Source: Bacillota bacterium (GTDB taxonomy: Bacteria > Bacillota > Clostridia > Oscillospirales > Ruminococcaceae). From it: a stretch of 64,000 bases of DNA. Of the stretch, positions 1 to 8,900 are shown in pieces; position 1 is the first letter of the stretch; every line of letters starts with the position of its first letter. The position numbers and the translations under genes are program-made. The stretch is from assembly GCA_023460535.1 (NCBI GenBank), contig JAEWPV010000016.1, positions 186,001-250,000 on the forward strand. The letters are read 5' to 3'. Under the pieces are notes generated by a model. It did not search any database. It had not been told where the DNA came from and saw nothing but the letters and a program-made list of their open reading frames with translations.

Positions 1-828
1 GTTCTGTTTGTCGATGATGCCCAAAGCGGCTTAACCCATGCGTACTTTGCGCAGGTTTTGGATAGCTTTAAGGTCGAAGCCGAGAGCCGGGGCTATGATA
101 TTACGTTTATCAGCCACAACATCGGCAATAAAAGCATGTCTTATCTGGAGCACTGCCTGTACCGCAAGGTGGACGGCGTGGTGGTTGCGTGTGTGGAGTT
201 TTCACATCCGGCGGTAATCGAACTGGTTAACAGCGATATCCCGCTTGTTACCATCGACCATGTGTTCAACAACAGAACATCGATTGTCTCTGCCAACCGA
301 AACGGCATTCGCGAGCTGATTGAGCACGCGTATTCCAAGGGTCACCGCAAAATCGCTTATGTTCACGGCAGAAAAAGTACCGTGACCGAAAGCCGGCTTG
401 GCAGCTTTTACAAAACCATGGCGGACCTAAACCTGAGGGTGCCGTTTGAATACCTGCAGGAAGGCGCCTACCAAGAGCCTGAGGCAACGCGGGAGGCGAC
501 AAAACGGCTGTTAAACATCCCCGATCGCCCGACCTGCATCCTGTTCCCGGACGATTATGCCGCGATTGGCGGCCTTAATGCAATCGAAGAGTCCGGTCTT
601 AATGTCCCCGGCGACGTATCCGTTATGGGGTATGACGGGCTGTATATTTCGCAGGTGCTAAAGCCTACGCTCACCACCTTTAAGCAGGACACAAAACGTC
701 TTGGCAAGGAAGCGGCGGTGCAGCTGATACAGCTCATCGAACATCCGGTAACTACCCTTACCGAAAGGGTTGTTATATATGGCAAATTTCTTGAAGGCGC
801 ATCGGTCAAAAATCTTATCGAAGAATGA
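1..828 (+). CDS. LacI-family transcriptional regulator, C-terminal part (5' end outside window)
   Basis: The reading frame is open from the first base, so this is the 3' portion (275 codons) of a longer gene. The N-terminal helix-turn-helix lies outside the window. What remains is the periplasmic-binding-protein-like effector domain of LacI/GalR regulators: the 'DGVVVA' and 'GHRKIAYVHG' segments of the first lobe, then 'NVPGDVSVMGYDG' and 'PTLTTFKQD' typical of the second lobe. It would bind a sugar and control nearby promoters. A sugar ABC importer starts 70 bases downstream on the same strand, so it probably regulates that importer and perhaps the GH9 enzyme beyond. The effector cannot be told from sequence. 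Confidence 0.88.
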   Translation, partial: VLFVDDAQSGLTHAYFAQVLDSFKVEAESRGYDITFISHNIGNKSMSYLEHCLYRKVDGVVVACVEFSHPAVIELVNSDIPLVTIDHVFNNRTSIVSANRNGIRELIEHAYSKGHRKIAYVHGRKSTVTESRLGSFYKTMADLNLRVPFEYLQEGAYQEPEATREATKRLLNIPDRPTCILFPDDYAAIGGLNAIEESGLNVPGDVSVMGYDGLYISQVLKPTLTTFKQDTKRLGKEAAVQLIQLIEHPVTTLTERVVIYGKFLEGASVKNLIEE

Positions 829-898
829 TTTTTGGCGCTTTTAAGAAGGTTCTATCATTTGGAATCAGAACCCGATTATCGAAGGAGGAAAAACACCA

Positions 899-2323
899 AT
901 GAAAAATGTAACCCGTATCGTATCATTACTGTTAGCGCTTGCTATGGTAATGGCTCTTGGCCTGACCGGTTGTGCTGGCACACCTGCAGCGCCGAGCGCA
1001 GCTCCCTCTGGGGACGCTCCCGCTCCTAGTGATGAGACTCCCGTGGCGGAAGGCGTAACCGATGACCCCAGCGTTAAAACCCTTAACCTGTGGTCGTTCA
1101 CAGACGAAATCCCCAAAATGATGACGAAGTTCAAAGAGATTAACCCTGACTTTGCACTCGAAATCAAAGAGACCATCGTTGCTACCACCGACGGTGCGTA
1201 TCAGCCCGCTCTGGATGCTGCTCTTGCAGCCGGCGGCGCAGATGCTCCTGACATCTATGCGGCGGAAGCGGCTTTCATTCTGAAGTATTCGCAGGGCGAT
1301 GCGTCTCAGTACGCGGCTGCCTATAAGGATCTTGGCATCGATGTAGATGCGAAGCTCGCTGAGGCTGACATTGCCAAGTATACCGTAGAAATCGGTACCA
1401 GAGGCGATGGCAAGCTCGTAGGTCTTGGCTATCAGGCAACCGGCGGTGCGTTCATCTATCGCCGTTCTATCGCCAATGACGTTTGGGGTACCGACGACCC
1501 CGCTACAATCAAAGACAAGGTTGGTCCCGGCTGGGATAAGTTCTTCGCTGCTGCCGCTGACCTTAAGGCTAAGGGCTACGGCATCATCTCCGGCGACGGC
1601 GACCTCTGGCATGCAGTTGAGAACAGCTCCGAAAAGGGCTGGATCGTTGACGACAAGCTGTACATTGACCCTGCTCGTGAAGCGTTCATGGATCAGTCCA
1701 AGATGCTGAAGGACAAGGGCTACCACAACGACACCATTGACTGGCAGGATGCTTGGTTTGGCGACTTTAAAGATGCCAATGCACAGAAGACCTTTGGCTT
1801 CTTTGGTCCCGCATGGCTGATTAACTACGTAATGGCTGGCAACTCCGGCGGCACAAAAGCCGGCGAAGGCACCTTCGGCGACTGGGCCATCTGCGAGCCT
1901 CCGGCTGGCTTCTTCTGGGGCGGCACATGGGTTCTTGCGAACAAGGACACCAAGATTCCCGCTTCTGTAGGCAAGATCATCGAGTGGATTACACTTGACA
2001 GCTCCGAGACCGGTTTGCAGTACTTCTGGGCTAACGGCACACTGAACGGCCCTGGCGGCACCAAGGACGCCGTTGCTTCCGGTACTGTTATGTCTAAGTC
2101 CAACGGCGAGCTCGAATTCCTCGGCGGACAGAACATGTTCGACGTATTCGTTCCCGCAGGTCAGTTTGCTTCTGGTAAGAACCTGACCCAGTACGACGAG
2201 ACCATCAACTCCCAGTGGCGTGACCAGGTTCGTCAGTACTCTTCCGGCGCTAAGAGCAAGGAGCAGGCTATTGCTGACTTCAAGCAGGCTGTTGCTGACC
2301 AGCTCGGCATCGCTATCGACTAA
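899..2323 (+). CDS. Carbohydrate ABC transporter substrate-binding lipoprotein
   Basis: 474 residues, start preceded by a GAAGGAGG ribosome binding site. The N-terminus is a lipoprotein signal peptide with lipobox 'LTGC' near residue 25, followed by an Ala/Pro/Ser-rich tether. The rest resembles family 1 extracellular solute-binding proteins, which capture oligosaccharides and deliver them to CUT1-type permeases. Conserved-looking stretches are 'LNLWSFTDEIPKM' at the start of the mature domain and Trp/Gly-rich segments around residues 330-350. The two permease genes follow after a hairpin, so the three form one importer. No ATPase gene is present; CUT1 systems in Gram-positives often share an MsmX/MsmK-type ATPase encoded elsewhere. 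The substrate is unknown; the GH9 gene downstream hints at beta-glucan oligosaccharides. Confidence 0.9.
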   Translation: MKNVTRIVSLLLALAMVMALGLTGCAGTPAAPSAAPSGDAPAPSDETPVAEGVTDDPSVKTLNLWSFTDEIPKMMTKFKEINPDFALEIKETIVATTDGAYQPALDAALAAGGADAPDIYAAEAAFILKYSQGDASQYAAAYKDLGIDVDAKLAEADIAKYTVEIGTRGDGKLVGLGYQATGGAFIYRRSIANDVWGTDDPATIKDKVGPGWDKFFAAAADLKAKGYGIISGDGDLWHAVENSSEKGWIVDDKLYIDPAREAFMDQSKMLKDKGYHNDTIDWQDAWFGDFKDANAQKTFGFFGPAWLINYVMAGNSGGTKAGEGTFGDWAICEPPAGFFWGGTWVLANKDTKIPASVGKIIEWITLDSSETGLQYFWANGTLNGPGGTKDAVASGTVMSKSNGELEFLGGQNMFDVFVPAGQFASGKNLTQYDETINSQWRDQVRQYSSGAKSKEQAIADFKQAVADQLGIAID

Positions 2324-2340
2324 CATTTAAACCCAATATT

Positions 2341-2376
2341 GGGGCGGGCGCCTTACCGTCCGCCCCAAATTTTTTA
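2341..2376 (+). terminator. Intercistronic hairpin with T-run after the binding-protein gene
   Basis: GGGGCGGGCG (2341-2350) pairs with CGTCCGCCCC (2357-2366) through one G-T wobble, loop CCTTAC, followed by AAATTTTTT. It lies between the binding-protein gene and the permeases, where partial termination commonly lets the binding protein be made in excess. The 5' arm overlaps the palindrome CCCAATATTGGG (2332-2343), which could compete for folding. Confidence 0.75.
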
Positions 2377-2421
2377 TCCTAAATAGTTAGGCACTACGCA
2401 TTTTACCGGAGGTGAACGCTT

Positions 2422-3399
2422 ATGCGCCGCAAGAGCGTTAGCTACGCGAAATATGGCTACATATTTTCCATCCCATTCGTGCTTGCGTTCCTTGTATTTT
2501 CTCTTTATCCCATCATCTACACGTCTATTATTGGGTTTACTGATCTAAAAGGCATAGGGAAGACGAGCATTAACTTCTTAAGCGATCCGTTTGAGAATTT
2601 TAGAACCGTTCTTTCAGCTCCGATGTTTCAGACATCCCTGTCCAATACTGTTTTGATGTGGATTATCAACTTTGTTCCACAGATTTTACTTGCCCTTTTG
2701 CTTACCGCATGGTTTACCAGCCATCGCTATAAGATTAAGGGTCAGGGCATATTCAAGGTGCTTGTATATATGCCCAATATCATTACGGCCGCAACGATTG
2801 CTATCTTGTTTAATGCGTTGTTTGCATACCCCAAAAGCCCGGTAAATGACCTGTTGCTCACGTTCGGCCTAATTAAAGAGCCGATTAACTTCCTCATATC
2901 GAGGTGGACGGCAAGAAACATTGTGTCGTTTATTCAGTTTTGGATGTGGTATGGCAATACGATGATTGTATTGATTGCAGGTGTACTTGGTATTAACCCC
3001 ACATTGTTTGAGGCAGCCGAGATTGACGGTGCCTCCAGTTCCCAGACCTTCTTCCGCATTACCCTGCCAAACCTTAGAACCATTCTGCTGTACTCCCTAG
3101 TTACGAGTATGATTGGCGGTTTGCAGATGTTTGATATTCCCAAACTCTTTATCATTGGCGGTAACGGCGGCCCGGATAACGCGACGATTACGGCAAGCGT
3201 ATTCATCTACAATCAGGCGTTTACCGGAAGCTATATGTATAACCGTGCGTCCGCAGCCAGCTTAATCTTGTTTATCCTTATCATGGCGCTTTCGCTTATT
3301 TTGTTCTTTGTAATGCGCGATCAGGATGCCATTCGGCACGACAAGGAAGTAAAAGCAATGAGAAAAGCTGAGAAATTGATGGCAAGGAGGAGGGTGTAA
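2422..3399 (+). CDS. Carbohydrate ABC transporter permease, MalF/UgpA type
   Basis: 325 residues, GGAGGTGA ribosome binding site nine bases before the ATG. About six hydrophobic membrane segments are visible, the first at roughly residues 12-34. The cytoplasmic EAA loop that docks the ATPase reads 'EAAEIDGASSSQTFFRITLP' near residues 196-215, matching MetI-like binding-protein-dependent permeases. It forms the membrane channel together with the next gene, whose start codon overlaps its stop by one base (TAATG), a sign of translational coupling. The charged C-terminal tail after the last membrane segment is ordinary for this family. Confidence 0.92.
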   Translation: MRRKSVSYAKYGYIFSIPFVLAFLVFSLYPIIYTSIIGFTDLKGIGKTSINFLSDPFENFRTVLSAPMFQTSLSNTVLMWIINFVPQILLALLLTAWFTSHRYKIKGQGIFKVLVYMPNIITAATIAILFNALFAYPKSPVNDLLLTFGLIKEPINFLISRWTARNIVSFIQFWMWYGNTMIVLIAGVLGINPTLFEAAEIDGASSSQTFFRITLPNLRTILLYSLVTSMIGGLQMFDIPKLFIIGGNGGPDNATITASVFIYNQAFTGSYMYNRASAASLILFILIMALSLILFFVMRDQDAIRHDKEVKAMRKAEKLMARRRV

Positions 3400-4247
3400 T
3401 GAAACAACGCAGGTCAATACCCTATACCGCAATGATGGTTATCATCTATATTGTGTGTATCTTCTTGTCAATCTTAAGCATATTCCCGTTTTGGGTTATG
3501 TTTATGAATGCAACACGTGGAACGTTTGAGATCCAGCAAACCGCTGTTTCGCTGCTGCCTTCCACGCACTTAATCAGCAACCTGCAAATTCTGCTTGGCA
3601 AAAGCTTTAATCCGTTTCTTGGTTTTTTCAACTCCATCGTGATATCCACCGGCGCGACATTTTGTGCGATTTATTTCTCCTCGCTTACCGCGTATGCGCT
3701 CACCGCATATAGCTGGAGGCTTCGTCAGCCCTTCTTCACTTTTATTATGGCGGTGCTGATGATCCCAGCGCAGATGTCGAGTATCGGTTTTTATCAGATG
3801 ATGTATAGCCTCGGCTGGACCAACAACTTCCTGCCGTTGATACTGCCTGCAATAGCGTCGCCTGCTATCGTCTTCTTTATGAGACAGTATCTCATCGCCA
3901 CGTTGTCGATCGACATCGTAAATTCTGCGCGTATCGACGGCTCTGGTGAGTTTTACACCTTTAACCGCATTATTCTACCCATTATGAAGCCGGCTTTGGC
4001 TACTCAGGCAATCTTCGTTTTTGTTTCCAGCTGGAACAACCTGTTTATGCCGATGGTACTGCTTACAGACAAAAAGCGGTACACCATGCCTATCATGGTT
4101 AGCCTGCTTAGAGGCGACATCTACAAGACGGAGTTCGGTTCCATCTACCTGGGGCTATCTCTTACCGTATTGCCGCTGTTTATAATCTACTTCCTGCTTT
4201 CGAAGTATATTATCGCCGGCGTTGCATTGGGAGGAGTAAAGGAATAA
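3399..4247 (+). CDS. Carbohydrate ABC transporter permease, MalG/UgpE type
   Basis: 282 residues, translationally coupled to the preceding permease by a one-base overlap. Its start lies after an AGGAGG sequence inside the upstream gene. Six hydrophobic segments are apparent, and the EAA-loop equivalent reads 'NSARIDGSGEFYTFNRIILP' near residues 174-193, as in MalG-type subunits where the first residues vary. It is the second half of the transmembrane channel of the sugar importer begun at 899. The importer would take up the substrate captured by the lipoprotein, powered by an ATPase not encoded here. Confidence 0.92.
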   Translation: MKQRRSIPYTAMMVIIYIVCIFLSILSIFPFWVMFMNATRGTFEIQQTAVSLLPSTHLISNLQILLGKSFNPFLGFFNSIVISTGATFCAIYFSSLTAYALTAYSWRLRQPFFTFIMAVLMIPAQMSSIGFYQMMYSLGWTNNFLPLILPAIASPAIVFFMRQYLIATLSIDIVNSARIDGSGEFYTFNRIILPIMKPALATQAIFVFVSSWNNLFMPMVLLTDKKRYTMPIMVSLLRGDIYKTEFGSIYLGLSLTVLPLFIIYFLLSKYIIAGVALGGVKE

Positions 4248-4278
4248 AGTGCGATTGTGCAGTTTGTTCTTAAAAGTA

Positions 4279-4304
4279 TAAACTGCCAGCTAGTTGGCGG
4301 TTTA
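4279..4304 (+). terminator. Possible terminator hairpin after the sugar-importer operon
   Basis: TAAACTGCCA (4279-4288) pairs with TGGCGGTTTA (4295-4304) with one wobble, loop GCTAGT, then a short T/A stretch rather than a clean T-run. It is the only clear structure in the 428-base gap 4248-4675. I see no convincing gene or consensus promoter in the rest of that gap. Confidence 0.45.
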
Positions 4305-4675
4305 TATTTAGACAACAGTGTCTTTTATTTCGTATTGATATCAACACCTTCATATTCTCTTTTTGGATTAAGTGCCGTTTCTATGCTGAAAACCTCATGC
4401 AGAAGCGGCGCTTATTCTTGCCAAAACGAGTTATCCGATTCTGCCCTGCAATGGAACAAATACTTGTTTATTGCTATAGCGAATTAACGTAAATACTGTC
4501 TGAACAAAATCGTGTAAAAGCTTGCATTTATGGCTTAACAATGCTTTTTTGCAGACAGTGTTAGTTAATTTGGTACTTGAATTAAGATAGGATTGAAACA
4601 GCAAAACCTAAGGCAATTATGGGCTTAAGCCCGTGTAGTTTATCCTTATGACTTTGAAGTAAGGAGGAGAATGAC

Positions 4676-6901
4676 ATGAAACGTATCTGCGCGCTGCTGA
4701 TTGCGGTGGCACTGCTGCTTTGCTGTTGCGCACCCGCCGAGCCAATTCTAGTATCTTCTGTAGAACCGGAAACGCCTTCGGTAGAGCCGGTCGTCGAGAC
4801 TGCCCAGCCGCCGGAACAAGAGGACGACAGCGAGATGATTAAGAACGGCACGTTTGATAAGCCGGTAAACACAACCTGGTTTAACTACTTGGAAGGGGGA
4901 AAAGCGGCGCTGGCAAGTGAGGACGGCATGCTGAAGCTTGACATTGAAAAAATTGGCAGCCAAAAGCACAGCGTTCAGCTTTATCAGGATATTTCTGCCA
5001 TGACGGAGGGCTGCCGTTACCGCCTGACGTTTGACATGCGATCGACGGCACCGCGCACAATAGAAGTTCGCATACAGAAAAACGGCGGCGACTATTTTGG
5101 GTACCTGCTTGAGAGTGCAAAGATAACCACCGAGATGCAAAACTACGTCTTTGAGTTTCAAATGCAGCAGCCGACCGATCCTGCCCCACGCTTTGCACTG
5201 AATATGGGGAAGTTTGATGAGGATGGCGAAGTGGGCGCACACACCATATACATGGATAACGTGAGTCTTATGATGATTGACGGCTCCGAAAAGGTCGAAG
5301 TGGAAGGGGGTACGGCTACGGTGCTGCCGATTAACATCAATCAGCTTGGTTACCGCCCTGCAGACACCAAGATCGCTGTATTCAGCGGGGAAGACACGAA
5401 GTTTGAGGTGGTGGATCAGTCAACAGGCAAGGTAGTCTACACCGGCGACATCACCGGCTCGGTAAAGGATTATGCGTCCGGTCAAACGGTATCGTACGGC
5501 GATTTTACCGCACTGACGACCAGCGGTGAGTATAGCATTAAAACCGCGAAGTTGGGCGAATCATTCCCGTTTGTCATAGCGGAGGATGTATATGACAAGG
5601 CCTTTACAGCGGCAGTAGAGATGTTTTATATGCAGCGCTGCGGAATGGCGCTTTCTGAGGACCGCGCGGGCGTGTTTGCGCATCCTGCTTGCCATACCGG
5701 GCTTGCAACGGTGTACGGCACAAACACGAAGCTGGACGTTTCGGGCGGTTGGCATGACGCGGGCGATTACGGACGCTATGTCGTGCCCGGTGCAAAGGCG
5801 GCGGCGGACTTGATGCTTGCGTACCAGCTGAACCCTCAGGCGTTTGCAAATCCGCTTTCCTCCACGATACCCGTAATTGTAGATGAGGTACGCTACCAGC
5901 TTGAGTGGTTGCTGAAAATGCAGGACAAGGCAAGCGGCGGTGTGTACCATAAGGTGACCACCAAGGCGTTTGAAGGCGAGGTTATGCCGGAGACGGTGAC
6001 CGACGAGCTGGTACTTGCGCCATTTTCCACCAACGCAACAGGTACCTTTGCAGCGGTGATGGCAATGGCGTCCGTCCTTTACCAGCCATACGATTCCGCG
6101 TTTTCAAAGCAGTGCCTAACAGCGGCGGAGAAGGCATGGAGCTATACACTCAAGAACCCGTCGAATACCTTTAAAAACCCCGAAGATATTCTAACCGGTG
6201 AGTACGGAGACTTAACGACCAAGGACGAACGCTTTTGGGCGGCTGCCGAGCTGCTTAAGGCTACGGGCAAAAAGGAATACAATGATTATATCGTAGCGGC
6301 ATTTCAGGAGCTGATTCCATCCGGCTTAGGCTGGGCAAGTGTCGGTTCCTACGGAACCTATGCTTACCTGACTACCCCAACCGACAAGGTTGACAGCGCG
6401 CTTGCCACAAAGCTTAAGACTGACCTGCTAAAAGAGGCAAAAAAGCTGCTGGAGCTTTCGGATTATGACGGCTACAACATCTCGCTGGGGCGCAGTTACC
6501 CGTGGGGTAGCAATATGTCGGTTGCGAACAACGCGATGCTGCTGCTCATAACCAATCTGTTTGAGCCGGATGCCGCGTACAGTCGGTCAGCGGCAGACCA
6601 CTTGAACTATCTGTTTGGCGTGAACTGTTTGTCGTATAGCTTTGTTACCGGGTTTGGTTCACAGTCACCGAATAACACACACCACAGACCATCGATGGCT
6701 GTGGGGAAAACGCTGCCTGGCATGCTGGTGGGCGGACCCAACAGCAATCTTGAAGACCCCTTTGCTCGCGCCGTGCTAGAGGGATTGCCACCCGCGCAGT
6801 GCTACGCGGACAACGCGCAGAGCTACTCTACCAACGAGATTACGATTTACTGGAACTCTCCGCTCGTGTTCTTGCTGTCGTTTTACGCCAAAACTTATTA
6901 A
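4676..6901 (+). CDS. Glycoside hydrolase family 9 endoglucanase lipoprotein
   Basis: 741 residues with an AGGAGGA ribosome binding site. A short signal peptide ends in a Cys-rich lipobox (LLLCCC, residues 13-18), so the enzyme is probably tethered to the outer face of the membrane. Visible order: linker; a carbohydrate-binding module like CBM4_9 at about 55-200 ('NGTFDKPVNTTWFN'); an Ig-like CelD-N domain at about 215-300 ('INQLGYRPADTKIAVFSG'); then a GH9 catalytic domain to the end. GH9 hallmarks are 'GGWHDAGDYGRYV' (about 355-365, catalytic Asp pair), 'NTHHRPS' near 668 and 'NEITIYWNSP' near 720 with the catalytic Glu. It would cleave beta-1,4-glucan into oligosaccharides, possibly for the upstream importer. 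Exact specificity is not readable. Confidence 0.92.
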   Translation: MKRICALLIAVALLLCCCAPAEPILVSSVEPETPSVEPVVETAQPPEQEDDSEMIKNGTFDKPVNTTWFNYLEGGKAALASEDGMLKLDIEKIGSQKHSVQLYQDISAMTEGCRYRLTFDMRSTAPRTIEVRIQKNGGDYFGYLLESAKITTEMQNYVFEFQMQQPTDPAPRFALNMGKFDEDGEVGAHTIYMDNVSLMMIDGSEKVEVEGGTATVLPININQLGYRPADTKIAVFSGEDTKFEVVDQSTGKVVYTGDITGSVKDYASGQTVSYGDFTALTTSGEYSIKTAKLGESFPFVIAEDVYDKAFTAAVEMFYMQRCGMALSEDRAGVFAHPACHTGLATVYGTNTKLDVSGGWHDAGDYGRYVVPGAKAAADLMLAYQLNPQAFANPLSSTIPVIVDEVRYQLEWLLKMQDKASGGVYHKVTTKAFEGEVMPETVTDELVLAPFSTNATGTFAAVMAMASVLYQPYDSAFSKQCLTAAEKAWSYTLKNPSNTFKNPEDILTGEYGDLTTKDERFWAAAELLKATGKKEYNDYIVAAFQELIPSGLGWASVGSYGTYAYLTTPTDKVDSALATKLKTDLLKEAKKLLELSDYDGYNISLGRSYPWGSNMSVANNAMLLLITNLFEPDAAYSRSAADHLNYLFGVNCLSYSFVTGFGSQSPNNTHHRPSMAVGKTLPGMLVGGPNSNLEDPFARAVLEGLPPAQCYADNAQSYSTNEITIYWNSPLVFLLSFYAKTY

Positions 6902-6926
6902 CCGGCTGTCGGTATCAAAATAATGC

Positions 6927-6963
6927 GGGATCTCGCGAGCAAATCGCGGGGTCCCAATTTTTG
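6927..6963 (+). terminator. Rho-independent terminator of the GH9 gene
   Basis: GGGATCTCGCGA (6927-6938) pairs with TCGCGGGGTCCC (6944-6955) with two G-T wobbles, loop GCAAA, then AATTTTT. It lies 26 bases after the GH9 stop codon. Confidence 0.8.
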
Positions 6964-7014
6964 AAGAATAAAAGCTTGCTTATAAACGGATTACCTATTA
7001 TGGAGACAAAGCAA

Positions 7015-7044
7015 AACGGACCTTGGCTTGTGCCAAAATCCGTT
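7015..7044 (-). terminator. Possible terminator of the TnpV-like gene
   Basis: Read on the minus strand, AACGGA and TCCGTT close an interrupted hairpin with an inner TTGGC/GCCAA stem and loop ACAA. The following bases are TTGCTTTG rather than a clean T-run, so termination is uncertain. It lies about 50 bases beyond the stop of the minus-strand gene 7098-7427. Confidence 0.4.
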
Positions 7045-7097
7045 ATACTGGGGTGCCGTATCGTTATGTAGATATGGAGTAATAGTTCGGGGTTGCG

Positions 7098-7427
7098 CTA
7101 TAGGTTGTGAAGCTCCTCCTGCAACAAAGCCAGTACAAACGTATCGGCCTCTGCTTGTATTCGGTAAGCCCTTTGTGTCGTGTTCAACAGTGTAATGCGC
7201 TCGTTCATATGGTGTACCATCTTGTTCTTCCATGCTTCGTATCGTGCGTCTAGGCCAAGCAAGTATTCGTTGAGATAACCGGCCTTCTGCCAATGCCGGT
7301 ACAGCTCCACGCGGTTTTCTATTAAGTAACTGTGGGCGGTCTGCCCGTATTTGCCCAGCTTTCCGTAGAGGTCATCGGTGGAAGAGGTGGGATAGTACAC
7401 ATTGCCCAATGATGGTAGCCTGTTCAT
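7098..7427 (-). CDS. TnpV-like transposon-associated small protein
   Basis: 109 residues, with AGAGAGGA upstream of the ATG on the minus strand. The middle part ('LGKYGQTAHSYLIENRVELY' and 'AGYLNEYLLGLDARYEAWKN') resembles the TnpV family, small proteins encoded within conjugative and Tn-type elements of Clostridia whose biochemical role is not established. The C-terminal third lacks the 'LKAENQMEWVQRMN'-like segment I would expect, so it is a divergent or decayed member. No transposase, recombinase or terminal repeats were seen nearby, so it may be all that remains of a mobile element. It sits alone between the GH9 gene and araR, facing away from araR. Confidence 0.6.
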   Translation of the reverse strand: MNRLPSLGNVYYPTSSTDDLYGKLGKYGQTAHSYLIENRVELYRHWQKAGYLNEYLLGLDARYEAWKNKMVHHMNERITLLNTTQRAYRIQAEADTFVLALLQEELHNL

Positions 7428-7714
7428 GCAAGCACCAGTCCTCTCTCGATGCCCAAAGACAAAATGTATTTGGCGCCAAAATATTGCGTCTGCTTTTTTT
7501 GTCTGCTATTAGTATAGCAGAACCCACCTGCTGAATTTAAACGAAATCGTAACGCTTTTATTGAAATATTGCTAAGAAATTATAAATATTCTGTTAGCAG
7601 CGGCGGCGTAACCTTCCTATAAAATAAAGAGAAAATCCGTTGCGGATTGCAGGAAGAACTGCGAAGGGAGAATCGAGTCGGGCAAAGATGTATTGTTTTA
7701 TGATTAAAGTTGTC

Positions 7715-7752
7715 TTTACATCAACGGAAATATGTTGTAATATGTACTAAAC
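7715..7752 (+). promoter_or_regulatory. Candidate araR promoter with a degenerate AraR half-operator
   Basis: TTTACA (7715-7720), a 17-base spacer and TAATAT (7738-7743) form a fair sigma-A-type promoter ahead of araR. ATATGTAC at 7741-7747 and its flanks match half of the clear AraR operator at 8994-9009, suggesting weak autoregulation. The rest of the 370-base divergent gap 7428-7797 contains only a 12-bp palindrome TTTGGCGCCAAA (7469-7480) and no gene I can support. Confidence 0.45.
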
Positions 7753-7797
7753 ACTGTGGGCAACTTGCAATTACACGATAGAATAAGGATGGATGGA

Positions 7798-8889
7798 ATG
7801 GCTTCGCAGAGCGTATCCAAATACAATAAGCTGGTAGATTGGGTGAAACGGCAGATTAACTCGGGCAATTTCGCGCCGGGGGAGAAGCTGTATTCCGAAA
7901 ATGAGATGACCCGAATGTTCGGCATCAGCCGGCAGACTGTTCGTCAGGCAATCGGTATCTTGGAAAACGAGGGACTGGTAGAGCGAAGACGAGGCAGCGG
8001 AACATATATCAACACGCCGCCTGTGCCCGCCCATGTGCCGACAAAAACCATCGGCGTTATTACGACCTATCTTGACGACTACATCTTCCCCAGCATCATC
8101 CGGGGTATCGAGGGTGTGCTGTCTCATAATGGGTATACCATGCGCCTTTCCATTACCAACAACCGGGTGGAAAACGAGACAACAGCCCTTAAAAATATGC
8201 TACAGGACAATGTGGACGGGCTGATTGTTGAGCCGACCAAAAGTGCCCTGCCAAACCTGAACCGTGGCCTATATGAGATGCTGGCGGCGCGCAACATTCC
8301 CTGCCTGATGATAAACGGAAAATACCCGGGGCTTGATGCGGCATGCGTAGCGCCGGATGATTTTGCGGGAGGGCAGGAGGCGGTAAGGTATCTAATCACA
8401 CGCGGGCACAAACGAATCGGCGGCATCTTCAAGTCGGATGATATACAAGGACATCTGCGGTACGCGGGCTTTGCGCATGCGCTAAAGGAGTACGGCGTCG
8501 GGCTGGATGACAGCCAGGTGATTTGGTATGGCACCGAAGACATCGGGCGCCTGTTTGACGGCGAAAGCGACGCGTATATCCGTTCCAGAATCAGCGGCTG
8601 TACCGCCCTTTTGTGCTACAATGACCAGATTGCCGTAAAGCTTGTGGAGATTCTGCGCCGCGCGGAGGTGGGCATGCCCGATCAGGTTTCGCTGATTGGT
8701 TTTGACAACTCAAACCTTGCCGCAATGTCCGATATCGGCATAACCTCGCTTGCCCACCCAAAGGAGCAGCTTGGTGAGCTTGCAGGCAAGGGCATACTCG
8801 CTTTGCTTCGTGACCGCACCGCCGTGGTGGATAACCTGTTTGAGCCTGTTATAGTGGAACGCCAATCGGTTCGCACAATCGATGATTAA
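7798..8889 (+). CDS. araR: AraR-type arabinose repressor (GntR DNA-binding domain fused to LacI-type sensor)
   Basis: I choose the ATG at 7798 (363 residues) because AAGGA lies about eight bases upstream; in-frame GTG 7756 and ATG 7789 are less well placed. Residues about 5-75 form a GntR winged helix ('SRQTVRQAIGILENEGLVER', then 'RRGSGTYI'). Residues about 85-360 form a LacI-type ligand domain ('GVITTYLDDYIFPSIIRGIE', 'GHKRIGGIFKSDD', 'VSLIGFDNS'). This hybrid architecture is that of Bacillus AraR, which represses arabinose genes until arabinose binds. The araBAD genes follow directly, and a consensus-like AraR operator sits in front of araB. Own terminator downstream, so it is a separate unit. 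Confidence 0.92.
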   Translation: MASQSVSKYNKLVDWVKRQINSGNFAPGEKLYSENEMTRMFGISRQTVRQAIGILENEGLVERRRGSGTYINTPPVPAHVPTKTIGVITTYLDDYIFPSIIRGIEGVLSHNGYTMRLSITNNRVENETTALKNMLQDNVDGLIVEPTKSALPNLNRGLYEMLAARNIPCLMINGKYPGLDAACVAPDDFAGGQEAVRYLITRGHKRIGGIFKSDDIQGHLRYAGFAHALKEYGVGLDDSQVIWYGTEDIGRLFDGESDAYIRSRISGCTALLCYNDQIAVKLVEILRRAEVGMPDQVSLIGFDNSNLAAMSDIGITSLAHPKEQLGELAGKGILALLRDRTAVVDNLFEPVIVERQSVRTIDD

Positions 8890-8900
8890 AATACGCGATA

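Noticed and set aside
932..2326. 464-codon open frame on the minus strand under the binding-protein gene
   Set aside because: Lies fully antisense to a well-supported lipoprotein gene; the translation is low-complexity Leu/Val/Ser-rich with no motif, and is a by-product of codon bias in the real gene.
4257..4487. 76-codon frame after the sugar permease
   Set aside because: Opens in a terminator-like hairpin, has no ribosome binding site, and the translation is Cys/Ser-rich with no pattern.
7098..7427. Complete insertion sequence around the TnpV-like gene
   Set aside because: No transposase, no terminal inverted repeats and no target duplication were found in 6900-7790.
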